Shown here piece by piece: positions 18,921-34,300 of a stretch of DNA of 64,000 bases. Below the pieces are notes generated by a model that saw only the letters and a program-made list of their open reading frames with translations, was not told where the DNA came from and ran no database searches. The position numbers were made by a program, and so were the translations under genes. The stretch is from Bolinopsis microptera (lineage: Eukaryota > Ctenophora > Tentaculata > Lobata > Bolinopsidae): NCBI RefSeq assembly GCF_026151205.1, contig NC_087082.1:16957401-17021400 (forward strand), given 5' to 3'. Every line of letters starts with the position of its first letter. The first letter of the stretch is position 1.

Positions 18921-20325
18921 TATATAATAATAAATATCTCCCCACCAACATTAATTAATTATCAATTTATACAATATTTAAAAACAATTTCATCAAAAAC
19001 ATTAGATCCTATTTTAAAAACTTCCCAGTGGAATAAAGATTTATAAAACGCTTCTTTGCCACATAAGGATGGAACCAAAGATAATTGTTATGTTTCTCTT
19101 TATTACTGACATAACTGGCTCCCTCAATACTTACTAAAACTTCATTAGAAACATTCCAAAAAAAGCAATCATTTGTAATACTTTTAGAAATCATATCTAT
19201 CTTATATCCTTCTAATTTAATTTTAAAACCTAAAACTGTCACAGAGTTCTTGACGTCCGGAGGGAGTTTGTTCCAATATGGAATAACTCGCTCCGGGAGA
19301 AAAGACTTCTGGATATTCTTGACCTTTGTCACACTTTTACTACATCTATTGGATGAAACCAGATTAAGACCTGATCTGCTTGGTCTGAACAAGTCTGAAC
19401 CATAATCAGTCATACCATTAATAACCTTAAAAGCTTCAATAAGGTCCCCACGTATTCGCCGCTCTGCCAGCGTTGTCAAATTGAGGATTTCCAGTCTACG
19501 GCTGTAAGGAAGAGTACCCACCTCATCAATCAGACGGGTAAACCGCCTCTGGACGCTCTCCAGCTCCAAAACAGTCCCCCAACTTCCATGAGCCGCAGGT
19601 GGATTCCACAATTGGACACAATACTCAAGATGAGGTCTTATTAAAGCTTTATATATAGCAATCATAACAACCTTTTCTCTAATAACTAAATTCCTTACAA
19701 TCCAACAAATCATAGGATTTGCCTTAGCGATACATGCTTTGATCTGTTCGTTCCAAAGCAGAGAGCTATGGGTAATAACCCCCAAATCTTTTTCCTGTGC
19801 AGATACTTCAAGTTCTATACCATTTACCTTATAATTTGAATGAATAGGAGAGGGCCTAGAACTGACCCCTGAGGAACACCAGATAAAACATGTTTAACCT
19901 CAGACCATTGTCCTTCTACAGAAACCCTCATAGTCCTGTCTGTCAGAAAATCTTTAATAACATCTAAAACCTTTCCTTTGACACCAAAGCCTTCCAATTT
20001 AGACAGAAGTCTAAAGTGGGGGACTGTGTCGAACGCCTTACTAGAAGATAGAAGATCAACCGGGGCACCTTCATCTAAAATGTCAAGAATGTCATCAAAT
20101 GTCTCTAAAAGATTAGATAAACACGATTTACCCTTAACAAATCCATGCTGATGCTTCGAAATTCGATGTTCTAGAAAATTTAATACATGTGCTCTCACCA
20201 ACTTTTCATACACTTTGCACAAAATACAAGTTAATGAAACTGGTCTATAATTTAAGGGGTCTGATTTAATACCCTTTTTAAACAATGCTACAACAGATGC
20301 AGATTTCCACACTGCAGGTCCCCGA
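18921..20325 (-). pseudogene. LINE-B copy (minus), 5'-truncated and broken RT
   Basis: The reading frame survives in two pieces, 19824-20325 (RT N-terminal part with YRPVSL, KSCLSNLLETF, GVPQGSVLGP) and 19009-19785 (thumb and C-terminus). A frameshift/deletion lies between them and removes the FADD catalytic region. The segment expected to read YFDFSKAFD is altered to DLLSSSKAFD. The 3'UTR extends to 18921. It cannot encode an active polymerase. It abuts a plus-strand copy head-to-head at about 20325. Confidence 0.88.
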
Positions 20326-22800
20326 TTGGCAAAAGTGATCATGTCAGTGTGGTAGTCGATCTAAGTGTTTCTTTAGATTCAATTAAATGTAAAGAGAAGA
20401 TTCTGAAACCATCATGGGGTAAAATAACTAATGATGATATTTTAAAGTTTAGTATTGAAAATATTAACTGGGATTTTAGTTGCTCTAATGATGTTCAGCT
20501 TATGTGGGATGAGTTACATGGCAAACTTACGACTGTTGCTGGGATAGTACCGACTAATTCGGTCTATAACAACAACAGACCTGTGAAGCTGCCATGGGAC
20601 ACATCCTCATTGAAGCGCATGAGAAAGAACAAAGATAAAGCATGGACTGCATTTGATATTGAACCTTCTAGTGTTAATCTTAGTCATGCAAGTAGTAAAC
20701 AGCTCATATATGAGAATGAGGAAGTGAAAGCAAAGATAAGATATGAGAAGAAGATAACTTCCAATTTAAAGATTAATTGTAAATCATTTTATTCTTATTT
20801 GAGAAATAAGAGAAAGGTTAAAGCTTCGGTACCAAGTTTAGATAAGGAAGATGGTACAAGGACAACTAGTGCAGGGGAGTCTGCAGAGGTACTTGCAAGT
20901 GCCTTTAGTTCGGTGTTTGTTAATGAGCCACTTGGCCCATTACCTAGAAGTTATAGTAAGAATACTAATAGTATATCTGATATTGTTATTACCTTTGATA
21001 AGGTTAAAAAGGAACTATTAAAGCTTAATATTTTTAAAAGCACTGGCCCAGATGGGCATCATCCAAAGCTGCTTAAGTCCCTAGCTGGAGATGATAGTTT
21101 TGTAACAGCTCTTACTAAATTATTTAGTGCCTGTAGTGATACTGGAAATCTTCCGGAGATATGGAAGTCGGCATCTGTAGTTGCACTTTTTAAAAAGGGC
21201 TCTAAGTCTGACCCTCTTAACTATAGACCAGTTTCTCTTACTTGTATTCTTTGTAAAGTTTATGAACAGTTTGTTAGATCCCATGTGTTAGAATTTTTAG
21301 AAGACCGTATTTCAAAGGACCAACATGGGTTTGTTAAAGGAAAATCTTGTTTGTCAAATCTTTTGGAGACTTTCGACACTATACTTAATTTAATAGATGA
21401 AGGTGCTCCTGTGGACTTATTTTATTTTGATTTTAGTAAAGCTTTCGATTCTGTTCCCCATTATCGCTTGATTAACAAGCTAGAGAGTCTAGGGATAACT
21501 GGTAAAGTTTTAGATGTAATTACAGATTTTATCTCAAATAGAACTATGAGAGTGTGTGTAGAAGGTGAAACTTCAGAGTGGAAGATTGTATGGTCAGGAG
21601 TTCCCCAGGGATCAGTCCTTGGACCATTACTAATTGTGTTATTTATTAATGATTTACCAGATAACATTAAAAGTAAAGTTAAAATATTTGCTGATGATCT
21701 TAAGCTTATAGCTAATGCCTCCGAGCATGAAACTATAGTTAATGATCTGAACGAACTAGAGATGTGGGAGAGTAAATGGCTTTTAAAGTTTAATCCTACT
21801 AAGTGTTCGGTAATGCATTTAGATGTTAACGATAACCCAAGATCAAGTTATTCTCTTAATGGAGTTACATTGGCAGAATCTGTACAGGAAAAAGACTTGG
21901 GAGTTATAACCCATAACTCTCTGCTTTGGAATGAACAGATTAAGGCTTCAATATCTAAAGCCAACAGAATGATATGTTGGATTGTTAGAAATCTGATTAT
22001 CAGGGAAAAATCTGTGATGATATCCATTTACAAAGCTTTGATAAGACCCCATTTAGAGTATTGTGTTCAATTGTGGAGTCCAGTTGCGGCTCATGGAAGT
22101 TGGGGGATCATCTTGGAGCTGGAGAGCGTCCAGAGGCGGTTTACCCGTCTGACTGACGAGGTACTCTTCCATACAGTCGTCGACTGGAAATCCTCAATTT
22201 AACAACGCTGGCAGAGCGGCGAATACGTGGGGACCTCATTGAATCTTTTAAAATGATAAGTGGTTTGGCCAATTACGGAGCTGGTTTGTTCAGTATGAGC
22301 AGATCTGGTCTTAATGTGGTATCAAACAGTAGATGCAGTAAAAGTAGGAGTAAAATGAAGAAAGTCCACAGTTCTTTTCTTCCGGAGAGGGTGAGACCAT
22401 ATTGGAACAAACTCCCCTCGGATGTCAAGAATTGTGGGACTGTGTTAAGTTTTAAAATAAGATTAGAGGCTTTCAAAAAAGAGATTATTTTAAACGGATC
22501 TGTAAATGACAGTCATTTTTGGTATGTTTCGGACGAAGTATTAGGAAAGATCGAGGGATTAAATTATGCTACTAATAAAGAGAAGCACAATGAATATCTT
22601 GTGTGTAATCCTCATGTTGCTAAAAAACGCTTTATCAACTTATATAGTAGTGGAAAGTATGTAAATTAGATACATTTTAACTTGGTTGTTTAGGCCAATA
22701 TATTAAAGATAATTGTTAAACTTTAGTAGATATATTTTTGATGATGTGTGATGATGTTTGTGTCATTATATTTTGATTTTGATTTTTTTTAAAGGTAAAG
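20326..22800 (+). pseudogene. LINE-B copy (plus), endonuclease end plus complete RT, frameshifted near the C-terminus
   Basis: The frame opens in the endonuclease C-terminus (GKSDHVSVVV at ~20328) and runs to 22202. It encodes a full RT with YRPVSL, FDFSKAFD, GVPQGSVLGP and FADDLKL. A frameshift near 22160 moves the remainder to 22253-22669 (KLPSDVKN, KKRFINLYS). The 3'UTR ends near 22800. This is the best RT-domain copy of LINE-B in the window, but it lacks most of the endonuclease and ORF1. Confidence 0.9.
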
Positions 22801-23250
22801 ATCCTGTATCTGAACACTTTTGAAATAATTTAGTTACTGCTTCAACAATATCGTTATATAATACTTACTTACTTACTTACTAATAACATTATTATGTTTC
22901 TCTTTATTAGCTGTTAATATCAACACATCAGGTGGACTGATTAGTATTTTTGTATTTATAGATCCACTTTATTAAATTTAGAACAGAGTAATGCGTTAAT
23001 ATCTTGTCATTTGTATCAAAAGCATCCGTAGTGAAAGGAATGATTTTCTTTTAGGAGATTTTAATCTACCAAATTGTTTATGGGAAACTCAGAAACTGGT
23101 AGCATAGATAGTAATATTGCTAGCAAGAGGTGCGAGAAAGAACTTGGTTGATATAAACAGTTTAGAATTGTATTTGGAGCCACAAGGCAAAGGTTGATAT
23201 TCAAATTTTTCTCCCAATATTTGAGATAGGGAATATATTGATTTTTGAAG
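22801..23250 (+). pseudogene. LINE endonuclease fragment in scrambled context
   Basis: Around 23030-23090 a short stretch reads LLGDFNLPNCLWET, the GDFN motif of an AP-type LINE endonuclease, with no intact frame around it. A TTAC microsatellite lies at about 22863-22880. The remainder is unassigned. Confidence 0.55.
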
Positions 23251-23710
23251 GGTTGTTTTTATATAGGGTCATTGTGACAATTATGTGTATATTGTTTGAA
23301 TAATTTTACTTAAAAAATATTGCTAGCAAGGGGTACTTCACCCTTAAGCCCAGTCCAACAGTGACAAGAGCATCTCACAGATGTACCAATCTCACGAGAA
23401 AAACAAAAAACGTGAGTACAATGACAGAGTCCTCAATGTTGAAAAGGCTACCTTCACGCCACTGGTGTTCAGTACTACTGGAGGAATGGCAACGGAGGCT
23501 TCGCAGTTTCTAAAACATCTTGCTGAAAAGATCAGCCTAAAGAAAGGCCAACGGTATTGTGATGTGATGTCATTTGTCAGACGCAGACTGCGTTTTGATC
23601 TACTCAGAACCTGTATAATCTCTATCAGGGGGTACAGAGGTACCAGAACCCTTCCACCCACGGCAATAAGTGATGTGGACCTTAACCTGATCAACTCTCT
23701 TAAACCCTAA
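23251..23710 (+). pseudogene. Fragment of an uncharacterised retroelement-type protein (copy 1)
   Basis: The open frame 23381-23710 includes KREYNDRVLNVEKATFTPLV and VFSTTGGM, ending in an Arg-rich RRRLRFDLLR...RGYRG block. I recognise this pattern from predicted invertebrate proteins that accompany mobile elements, but not its function. There is no start context and no upstream domain here, so it is probably a 3' remnant. A related copy lies about 590 bp downstream. Confidence 0.5.
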
Positions 23711-23842
23711 AAGGTCATGGAGTGCTTGTTGGATGGGGGTCTAAACTGCTTTTTGTTGTGATGTGATTAGTGGATTTCATATATATTATTACAAATGGTT
23801 TTATTTTTACCTCAATTTTTAAATTTGTACCATTTTTACAGA

Positions 23843-24265
23843 ATTTTTATATAGGGTCATTGCTATATTATGTGTTTGAATTTGAAAATATACTGCATAT
23901 TACTAGCAAGAACCAGTTTTTAGTTACTCAACAGAAAAGAAAGATTTGTAAGAAGAGAGAGTACTTCAGTCAGAGAAATGATCATTTGTCCCTCTAGTCT
24001 TCACAACCTCCGGAGGTATGGGACCGCTCTGCACTGTATTTGTAGATCGTGTCTCTGAGATGATAGCTGACCACAAAAAAGAAGCCAAGAGCCAAGTCAA
24101 AATCATATCAGAACACGATTCAAATTTGATCTGTTTAGAAGTACACTCATTGCACTGAGGAGAATCAGAGGAAGATCAACAGCCCAGCATCTTGAACTAC
24201 AAGACGTTTCCTTCAACCTCATCCCCAGAAGACGAGCTTTGAGGTCTCCTAGATTTGTTTATGTA
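23843..24265 (+). pseudogene. Second, decayed copy of the same domain
   Basis: The shared lead TTTTTATATAGGGTCATTG (23843; first copy 23256) is followed by a frame reading KKREYFSQR and then FVPLVFTTSGGMG. It continues in another frame with RFKFDLFRSTLIALRRIRGR. Stops and frameshifts break it. The two copies form a direct duplication at about 0.59-kb spacing but are clearly diverged. Confidence 0.5.
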
Positions 24266-24498
24266 AATTTTGTAGATATTTTACTGTACTATACGGTACT
24301 ATTTTATATTGTACACAATTTTACGGACAAAATGATCTCAGGGGGGACTCCCAACCCACCGCTTTGGCAGGTAGTTGATGCACCGTCCACAAGCAAGAGC
24401 CACTTTGGTCTACTTGCTGTGGGGTGTCTCAGCTACATGGGTTTTTTTTCTTTTTTTTTCCTCAACAGGAATACATGGATGTTTTCAATGACAGTGGT

Positions 24499-25621
24499 TT
24501 AAGGGGGCATACACCAAAACAGTGGTTTGTGCCGTCCAACCCAAATGACCTCATAGGCAGTTCAGTGACCATCTAGCGCACCGTTTCCAGTGGACTTATT
24601 TTAACCGAAAAGTCAGTCAGGGAAGATCGGATTGATTTGATGGCTGACATGAACTTGTTCTCTGAATTCTGGCGCAGTTTTTGATGCCTTCAAAAATGTT
24701 TTTCCTCATTTATCTTCAGATCTATTGGACTTCAAAGCCAAACAACAAATTTAGGCAAATTTTTCGTTTTTCATATTTACTGATTTTAATAACATTTTGA
24801 TAGGAATGTGCTAGTGACTTTTTGAAGGGCGCAAAATAACCGCAACTAGCACATTTATATATGAGTTATGAACAACAAAACACCCTAAAATGCTTCCCTT
24901 TGAAGTTATGGGAGAAAATGTGATTTTTTATCTGCAAAGCCAAAAAATCACATTTTCTCCTATAACTTCAAAGGGTAGCATTTTAGGGTGTTTTGTTGTT
25001 CATAACTCATATATAAATGTGCTAGTTGCGGTTATTTTGCGCCCTTCAAAAAGTCACTAGCACATTCCTATCAAAATTTTAGAAAAATCAGTAAATATGA
25101 AAAACGAAAAATGTGCCTAAATTTGTTGTTTGGCTTTGAAGTCCAATAGATCTGAAGATAAATGAGTAAAAACATTTTTGAGGGCATCAAAAACTGTGCC
25201 AGAATTCAGACAACAAGTTCATGTCAACCATCAAATCAATCCGATCTTCCCTGACTGACTTTTTGGTTAAAATAAGTCTGAAAAGGACAATTTCAACTTT
25301 TTGACTTTTTTAAACTTTAAGAATTCATAACACACCAGCCTTTTTAGATACGATATCAAGATTTTACACACACCTTGAAACAGATGTGAATAGACGGCGA
25401 GCAAAATTTCAACCCGATACCGCAAGAAATTAATAACTTATAGCCTCTCCACGAAACAAATTGTGTTTTTCCGAAAATTCCACTCTAACCAGAAAATGCT
25501 CGATTACAAAAATGGGTATTCTCAAAATAATTTTTTTAAATGTGGAAACGGCGCGCTAGATGGTCACTGAACTGCCTATGAGGTCATTTGGGTTGGACAG
25601 ATTTGGTGTATGCCCCCTTAA
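24499..25621. mobile_element. 1.1-kb foldback element flanked by TTAA
   Basis: A long inverted repeat: the left arm 24503-24928 pairs with the right arm 24941-25617 around a short loop near 24930. The right arm keeps about 260 bp (25285-25545) that the left arm lacks. The ends read TTAA-GGGGGCATACACC on both sides. TTAA is the piggyBac target, but with only four bases (or TA) the superfamily is uncertain. It has no coding capacity. A transcript would form a long hairpin. Confidence 0.85.
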
Positions 25622-26875
25622 CTTGGTATTTCACCAACGAGAGAACTAGAAGACGGCTTGTGAAGGATACTCTCCAGGAGAGTCTTCGTGATCAGGTCCT
25701 GTAGACAAATAATGCTCTTGTCAACGGTTGTAAGATCGTTTCTCCGCTTGGTAAGAGTGATCATACTTGTCGAACTAGTTGTTTTGCCGGATACTAACAA
25801 ATGTCTAAAAGAGAAAATTTTAAAACCCATATGGGGTAAGATTTCCTCTGAAGAGTTATTGAATTTTAGTTTGAAAAATATTGACTAGGATTATAGTTCT
25901 ACCAATGATGTTCAAGATATGTGGGCTGGATTACATGGTAAACTGGAGACTGTTGCTGCAGCTTCTCCGACTGCTTCGGTTTATCTTTACAGCAGACCTG
26001 TAAAGTTGCCATGGAGTACATCTGCACTTAAACGAATGAGAAAGAATTAAGATTAATTATGGGTTGAGTTTGATATTAATCCATCTGATGTTAATTTTAG
26101 TTATGCAAGTAGCAAGCTACATACTTATGAAGTAACAGAAATTAAAGCTAAAGTTAGCTATGAAAAGAAAATTACGTCTAATCTGAAAGCAGGATTATAA
26201 ATCTTTTTACTCCTATTTACGAAATAAACGTCAAGTTAAATCAAGTGTGGTTTCTTTAGATAGAGGAGATGGTACACGCACAGATAGTTCAACTGAGTCA
26301 GCTGAGGTACTTGCAAGCGCCTTTAGCTCTGTTTTTGTGTGTGAACCTCCTGGCCCTCTCCCTAAAACTGAGGATTTACTGTTTTGGAGCTGGAGAGTGT
26401 CCAGAGGCGGTTTACCCGTCTGATTGATGAGATGAGTACTCTTCCCTACAGCCGTAGACTGGATTTCCTCAATTTGACAACGCTGGCAGAGCAGCTAATA
26501 CGTGGGGACCTCATAGAAGCTTTTAAAGTAACAAGTGGTTTGACTGATTATGGATTGGGATGTTTAGAATTGACAGATCCGGTCTTAATATTGTTTCAAG
26601 CAACAGATGTAGTAGAAGTTGAACTAAAATCAAGAACATGCCAGAATTCTTTTCTTCCGGAGCAAGTTATTCCATATTGGAACAAACTCCCTCCGGAAGT
26701 CAAGAACTCTGTGACAGTTTTATGCTTTAAAATTAAATTAGAAGGATTTAAGAAAGATATGATTTCTAAAAGTATTACAAATGATTGCTTTTTTTGGAAT
26801 GTTTCTAATGAGGTTTAAGTAAGAATTGAGGGAGCCAGTTATGTCAGTAATAAAGAGAAAGATAACGATTAAGAT
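25622..26875 (+). pseudogene. Degraded LINE-B copy
   Basis: It begins in the endonuclease C-terminus (PLGKSDHT at ~25745) and continues with the linker seen at 20395-20900, with several stops. It then jumps, by internal deletion of the RT core, to the C-terminal part at 26384-26818 (ESVQRRFTRLIDE, PYWNKLPPEVKN). The 3' end is cut near 26875. Non-functional. Confidence 0.85.
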
Positions 26876-27412
26876 ACTCTGGGAAAATCTAGGTTCATGG
26901 TATACGTATCTATTATCTAGGCACATTAAATCGGGACACAGTGAATTTAAGTTTTACTCTACTTTAATTAATTCAATAATTATATTTACCTGGAATTCAT
27001 CAAGTATATCCTATCCTTTGTGTCCAACGACAAAGAATACAAGAGAATACGTTTTGTTAAAGAATTTTCTTGGTCATTACTAAATACTAATGGATAATTT
27101 AAAACACTCATGTCAACTTTGATTAAAATCTTTTATTCACATCTTAAAGTCCAAAAAGTGTGTGCCCTGCCTTGAGCTCAAATCATTCGGTTTTTTGTTT
27201 TAAAATAAGGTTAAAAGTTATAATTTACAAAAATTCTTCAATGAAAACTGTTCCATTTCTTTATGATCTCACAGCTAAGCACACAATTAACTTTTTTCTT
27301 AGTCCATTTACCATTAAATTACGAACTGTGGCATCCGCATACATTTAGTACAGTACTTTATTTGTATTTGCTTGTATTAATAGTACTTTATGTGATCCTC
27401 TGTAGAAACCTT
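26876..27412. other. Spacer, no gene recognised
   Basis: AT-rich spacer between a LINE-B remnant and the RING gene. It probably includes the 3'UTR of the RING gene on the minus strand. Nothing else is recognised. Confidence 0.4.
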
Positions 27413-28036
27413 TCAATACAGAAATGCACTGTCGTATTCCTCATCTGATAGTTCATGTATAACTGCAGTGTAAATAATCTGGACCACATCAATAGCATAT
27501 ACATAGGGCGGGATACCTCTATCATTCTCCACAGGCCCCCTACACATCGGGCAGGTATCATACCGGAACTTGTCCACCCACAGCTGTAGACACCGCTTAC
27601 AGAAGCAATGTCCACAGGGCAGTGACGTCACTCTTATCATCCTCCTCATGTTTTCCATGCAGATCGGACAGTCTGCTTTCTCTTTGACATTTATAAGACC
27701 GAGTTCCTTGAACAAGGTGGCTACATATCTGATTATCTTAATAATAAGGTACACTCCCCCGAGCAGAGCCACTAGAGAAACAAACACAAATTCTGAGTAA
27801 GATAGCGTGAACTGCTGAACTAAAACCACCTTATTCTGAGTAAACGTACAGGAATAATTAGCGCTGTGGAACAGCCTGGATCGCAACTCGTAATACTGGC
27901 TCAATATGGAGGAGGAAGGTAGTGCCCATTCTGTTGTGGAGATGAGAGATTTGGACATAAACAGTAGTCCGAGTATGTTGATGTAGAGGAGGATAAGAGA
28001 CGCGGTACACACGAAGGAAGGTAGGTTAGTTATCAT
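27413..28036 (-). CDS. Membrane RING-finger protein (probable E3 ubiquitin ligase)
   Basis: A single-exon frame of 207 codons. It has hydrophobic segments at residues ~8-27 and ~83-102 and a C3HC4 RING: C123-x2-C126-x14-C141-x-H143-x2-C146-x2-C149-x12-C162-x2-C165. The spacing is canonical. Two membrane passes with a RING after the second suggest an ER or endomembrane E3 that recruits an E2 through the RING. I cannot assign an ortholog. The N-terminus could be incomplete if a 5' exon exists, but the frame starts with ATG followed by a hydrophobic segment. The neighbouring LINE remnant downstream is unrelated. Confidence 0.82.
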   Translation of the reverse strand: MITNLPSFVCTASLILLYINILGLLFMSKSLISTTEWALPSSSILSQYYELRSRLFHSANYSCTFTQNKVVLVQQFTLSYSEFVFVSLVALLGGVYLIIKIIRYVATLFKELGLINVKEKADCPICMENMRRMIRVTSLPCGHCFCKRCLQLWVDKFRYDTCPMCRGPVENDRGIPPYVYAIDVVQIIYTAVIHELSDEEYDSAFLY

Positions 28037-30610
<2,574 letters not shown>

Positions 30611-30718
30611 CACTTACTTGTCCTGCTACTGGCACGTTATTCAGCTCACTTACTTGTCCTGCTACTGGCACGTTATTCAGCTCACTTACTTGTCCTGCTA
30701 CTGGCACGTTATTCAGCT
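30611..30718. repeat. 36-bp tandem repeat, three copies
   Basis: The unit contains TCACTTACTTGTCCTGCTAC followed by TGGCACGTTATTCAGC. The three copies are essentially identical, indicating recent expansion. Confidence 0.95.
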
Positions 30719-31308
30719 GACAGCTGCAAGAATGCCAGCTATTGGAAGAGAAACGTGCTGTTGATAAGATGTGAGATGTGAGATGTGAGTGGTTTAATGA
30801 TGGGTTGTGATCTGAAGGTGATTTCATTGAGTTTCATGTCACGAATGGGATGATGTAGCGAGGCTGGGTGTGAAATGTTTAGCTGAAACTGATCACATAC
30901 TATGTTAACATGTATGATGTTTAAATAAATTTTGTGGTTTAATTTATTGGAACAAGAAAGTTCGGTTTTCAAAACAGATCGCCAAAATATACAGATTGAA
31001 AAGCTCAAATAACTACGGCAGATTTTAAGCTTTCGTCACATAAACATATTTGTCATTCTTTTGTCGTGCAAAATTTAACCAGATATTTTGATCTGCTTTA
31101 AAACATACTACATCTTAGAGTGTACCTTAACATTTTTAAAAGTAAAGCACAGTTCATTACGATAGCGTTAGTCGTTACACAGTACAAACGAAATTCAGCA
31201 AACTGAAAAAGAAAATTTTGATCACATTGTTCGTCAACAACAAAATCAAATAATATTGAATTTAACTAATTCAACCCTTTATTCTAACACTCAATTCTCC
31301 TCTTGTAG
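30719..31308. other. Upstream region of the NEK11-like gene
   Basis: No gene is recognised. It ends in a pyrimidine-rich 3' splice acceptor, TCTCCTCTTGTAG (to 31308), that precedes the first coding exon of the kinase. Confidence 0.5.
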
Positions 31309-31320
31309 CGTCATGATCAG

Positions 31321-34300
31321 ATGCTCCCTCAAAACTTGCCGTTATCAATACAAGCAGTAAACAGAGTTATAGTAAACAGATACGCTGTTTCTAAAAAGAT
31401 CGGAAATGGAACTTTTGGGACAGTTTTCTTGGTCGAGGACAATTTCAAGAACAAAGCAAAGTGAGTTTCGCTAGCTATGAAAGTCACACCCCCACTACTC
31501 TACATAGTTTATGCCATTCCAGCTCCTTCCTAGCCCCTGGCAAAATATTTCACATATTTTTGTGACACAAATTCCTGGCTCCGAACACTTGGAACATTGC
31601 CCAACTATACAGTACTGTATACTGTATACAGTACTGTATAGTACAGTACTGTATACAATATACACATTGCTTGTAATTACACACCACTAAGCATGCTGTA
31701 AACCTTATAGCCAGTATGTAGCAGTTACTATCGATTATCGTAACTAGCTGTCTATTTGAATATAAGATGAGTAATTAGCCATCGATTTGTGTATAGCTCT
31801 TGTTGTGCCACATTCTAGACATAATTCTTCACTTTGATACAAAGCTGCTTGATTCTTAGAACTAAGCTGTTTGATTCTTAGAACTATTAGAGTGCGAATT
31901 GTATCTAGAATACCATACATATCATGGCAAAATTTTGTGAAATGATCACAATATTATAATCTGATCCTGACTTTGTTTCAGGAAAGTGCTAAAAGAGATA
32001 TGCATCGGGGAGATGAACGAACACGAGACTCAGTCAGTCGACAGAGAAGCCAACTTACTTTCCAAGGTTTCAGTGATTGGCTGCTTTATTCGTGGCATTT
32101 TGCCATGTTATGACAGTTGTCATGTGTTGTTTATTAATTTCTGACGCATGGTCTTGTGGCTGTTCTTTGTTTCGATTGTTTTCTATTAATCTCAATTTTT
32201 TGAAGTATGGCATGTTCCGTATGGAACGCGCGAGCTATTACTTGTTTTTTGTACACGCTTGTGCAGAAAGGCTTAGTATTGGTGGCAGTCAGTGCGCCAG
32301 AAATCTTGATTTTGAAAATCATATGTTTTGTCAAATTCCGTCCTGATGACATAATTATACATGTAATAAATGGCATTTCGTGAATCACAATGGTGGATAA
32401 TTTACAATTATTTTTTAACTGACCTCATGTTTCAGTTAAATCATCACAATATCGTTCGGATGTTCGAGAGTTTCGTTAACGAGGAATCTTTTTACATTGT
32501 AATGGAATACTGTGAGGTAAGCCACAACAAATCAGCCTTCTCTTCTTTCAGGAAAATGTCTGTCAGGTTCTATACAAGGTTCCTGAGTCACTATCCTGAC
32601 CTACCTTACAATTTGTGTGCCCCAAGTCATAAGTGAAGGTTGATCATACAATAACCAACAATGTTATCCAAAATTTAAATATTGGATAGATCGTGTTGTC
32701 GTTGGCCGCGTGGCCTAATGGCTAAGGTAAGGCGCCTGTTTCCGGCGCAGGAGATTCCAGGTTCGAGTCCTTCAGTCCTGGCGTGGTCGGTTTTACGCCA
32801 AACAGCCGGGGGATTGTATGTCTGGAATATATTGGCTCTTTGATCTGACACGCATCACTACAATTAATGAGTTTTGTTTTGCTCCAACTTCTAGTAATTC
32901 TCATACCTCAGATGGGAGACTTGGACAGGGAACTGAAGATTTGGAAAACTAAAGGAGTTTTAGTCCCCCAGGACCAAACTTTGGACTGGTTTGTTCAGCT
33001 GATAATGGCGGTTCAATACATCCACTCTCAGAAAATGTTGCACCGTGACTTAAAGTGCAAGAACGTCTTCCTCACCAAAAACAAGACTGTTAAAGTTGGT
33101 GGGTGAAATTGTTTACTAATTTAATCGGCTACAACGTATATAAAAAGAAAATAATTTGATAGTAACGTATGAAGCTTTGTAAATACATTCAAAATGTTTA
33201 AAAACTGTAAAACTCGCAGGAGATTTCGGCATATCCCGCATCCTTACATCAACCGAGTACGCCAGCACATTTACTGGCACTCCTTACTATATGTCACCTG
33301 AGGTTATCAAACACGACGGCTACGGCAGCAAGAGTGATATTTGGTGAGTGTCCCCCCGCAACGGTTACAATCTGTGACTCAGTAGTCAAAAGTTACTTTG
33401 GCGTAATTATCCCTGCATTTTATAATGCCCCCGTATTAATAATTACATCTTCCTCGGTGGTAGGTCGCTGGGTGTGATTCTGTACGAGATATGCGAGTTA
33501 AAACGAGCGTTTGAAGGGAAGAACCTGATGAGTGTAATGATGAGGATCATCCAGGGTAAACTTCCCACTTTATCTTCTGAGCGGGGCCAGCTAGCTCCTA
33601 TCTTCATCAAGTTAGTACATTCTTGGGAATCTTATTAAGTTCAACCTGCTTTTTAACTGCTATTAAGCAAAAGTAGGCGTATGCAATTCTTGAGCTAGGC
33701 CAGGTTTGCTTTTAATTGCTTTAAAATCATTTAAATTAAGGTCTAAGGATTATCCTCTTATCAGGATGTTAACACAGGACCCCCACGAGCGTCCTTCCTC
33801 CTCCCAACTTCTCACTGAACCCATCATAGCTGCCCACGTGTCCTTACTCCGCAAACGTTTACACAGCAAGAAAAGGGAGCGGAATGTCAGTAGTGCTTCC
33901 TCTCAGACGAGTGTGGAGAGTGGAATAGGAAATAGGAAGATGACTGCTAGGGAACGGATGAGGTAACAATTGTTCGTGTAATTGAGCGGGACATCCTCTT
34001 TGAAAATAAAAGGACACTTTTAGATTTCTTACTCCGATACAATTTTAATTATATTTTATTATATGATCTGGTACATGTCAAGTTCATTCGAATTTGTTTA
34101 TTACTGTTACTGATAATATAACACGTAACCAGGCTAGAAAAGCAAAAGCGAGCAGACGAGTCTGCGGAGCAGCTACGCCACGCAGCAACAGAGAACTTTG
34201 CAGCTAACCGTGCACGAACCGCCGCGCGGAGGGAGAGGGAACACAACCGCCCTAATATCATTCAACAAAGCAGCCCTTCCCTCGGCCTCGAGATTAAGGC

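Noticed and set aside
20300..20345. Twin-priming inversion of one LINE-B insertion
   Set aside because: Both halves carry the RT C-terminus and 3' end, so they must be two copies.
32704..32789. A functional tRNA gene
   Set aside because: Extra bases after the D-arm, a duplicated T-arm segment and no T at position 33 of the anticodon loop.
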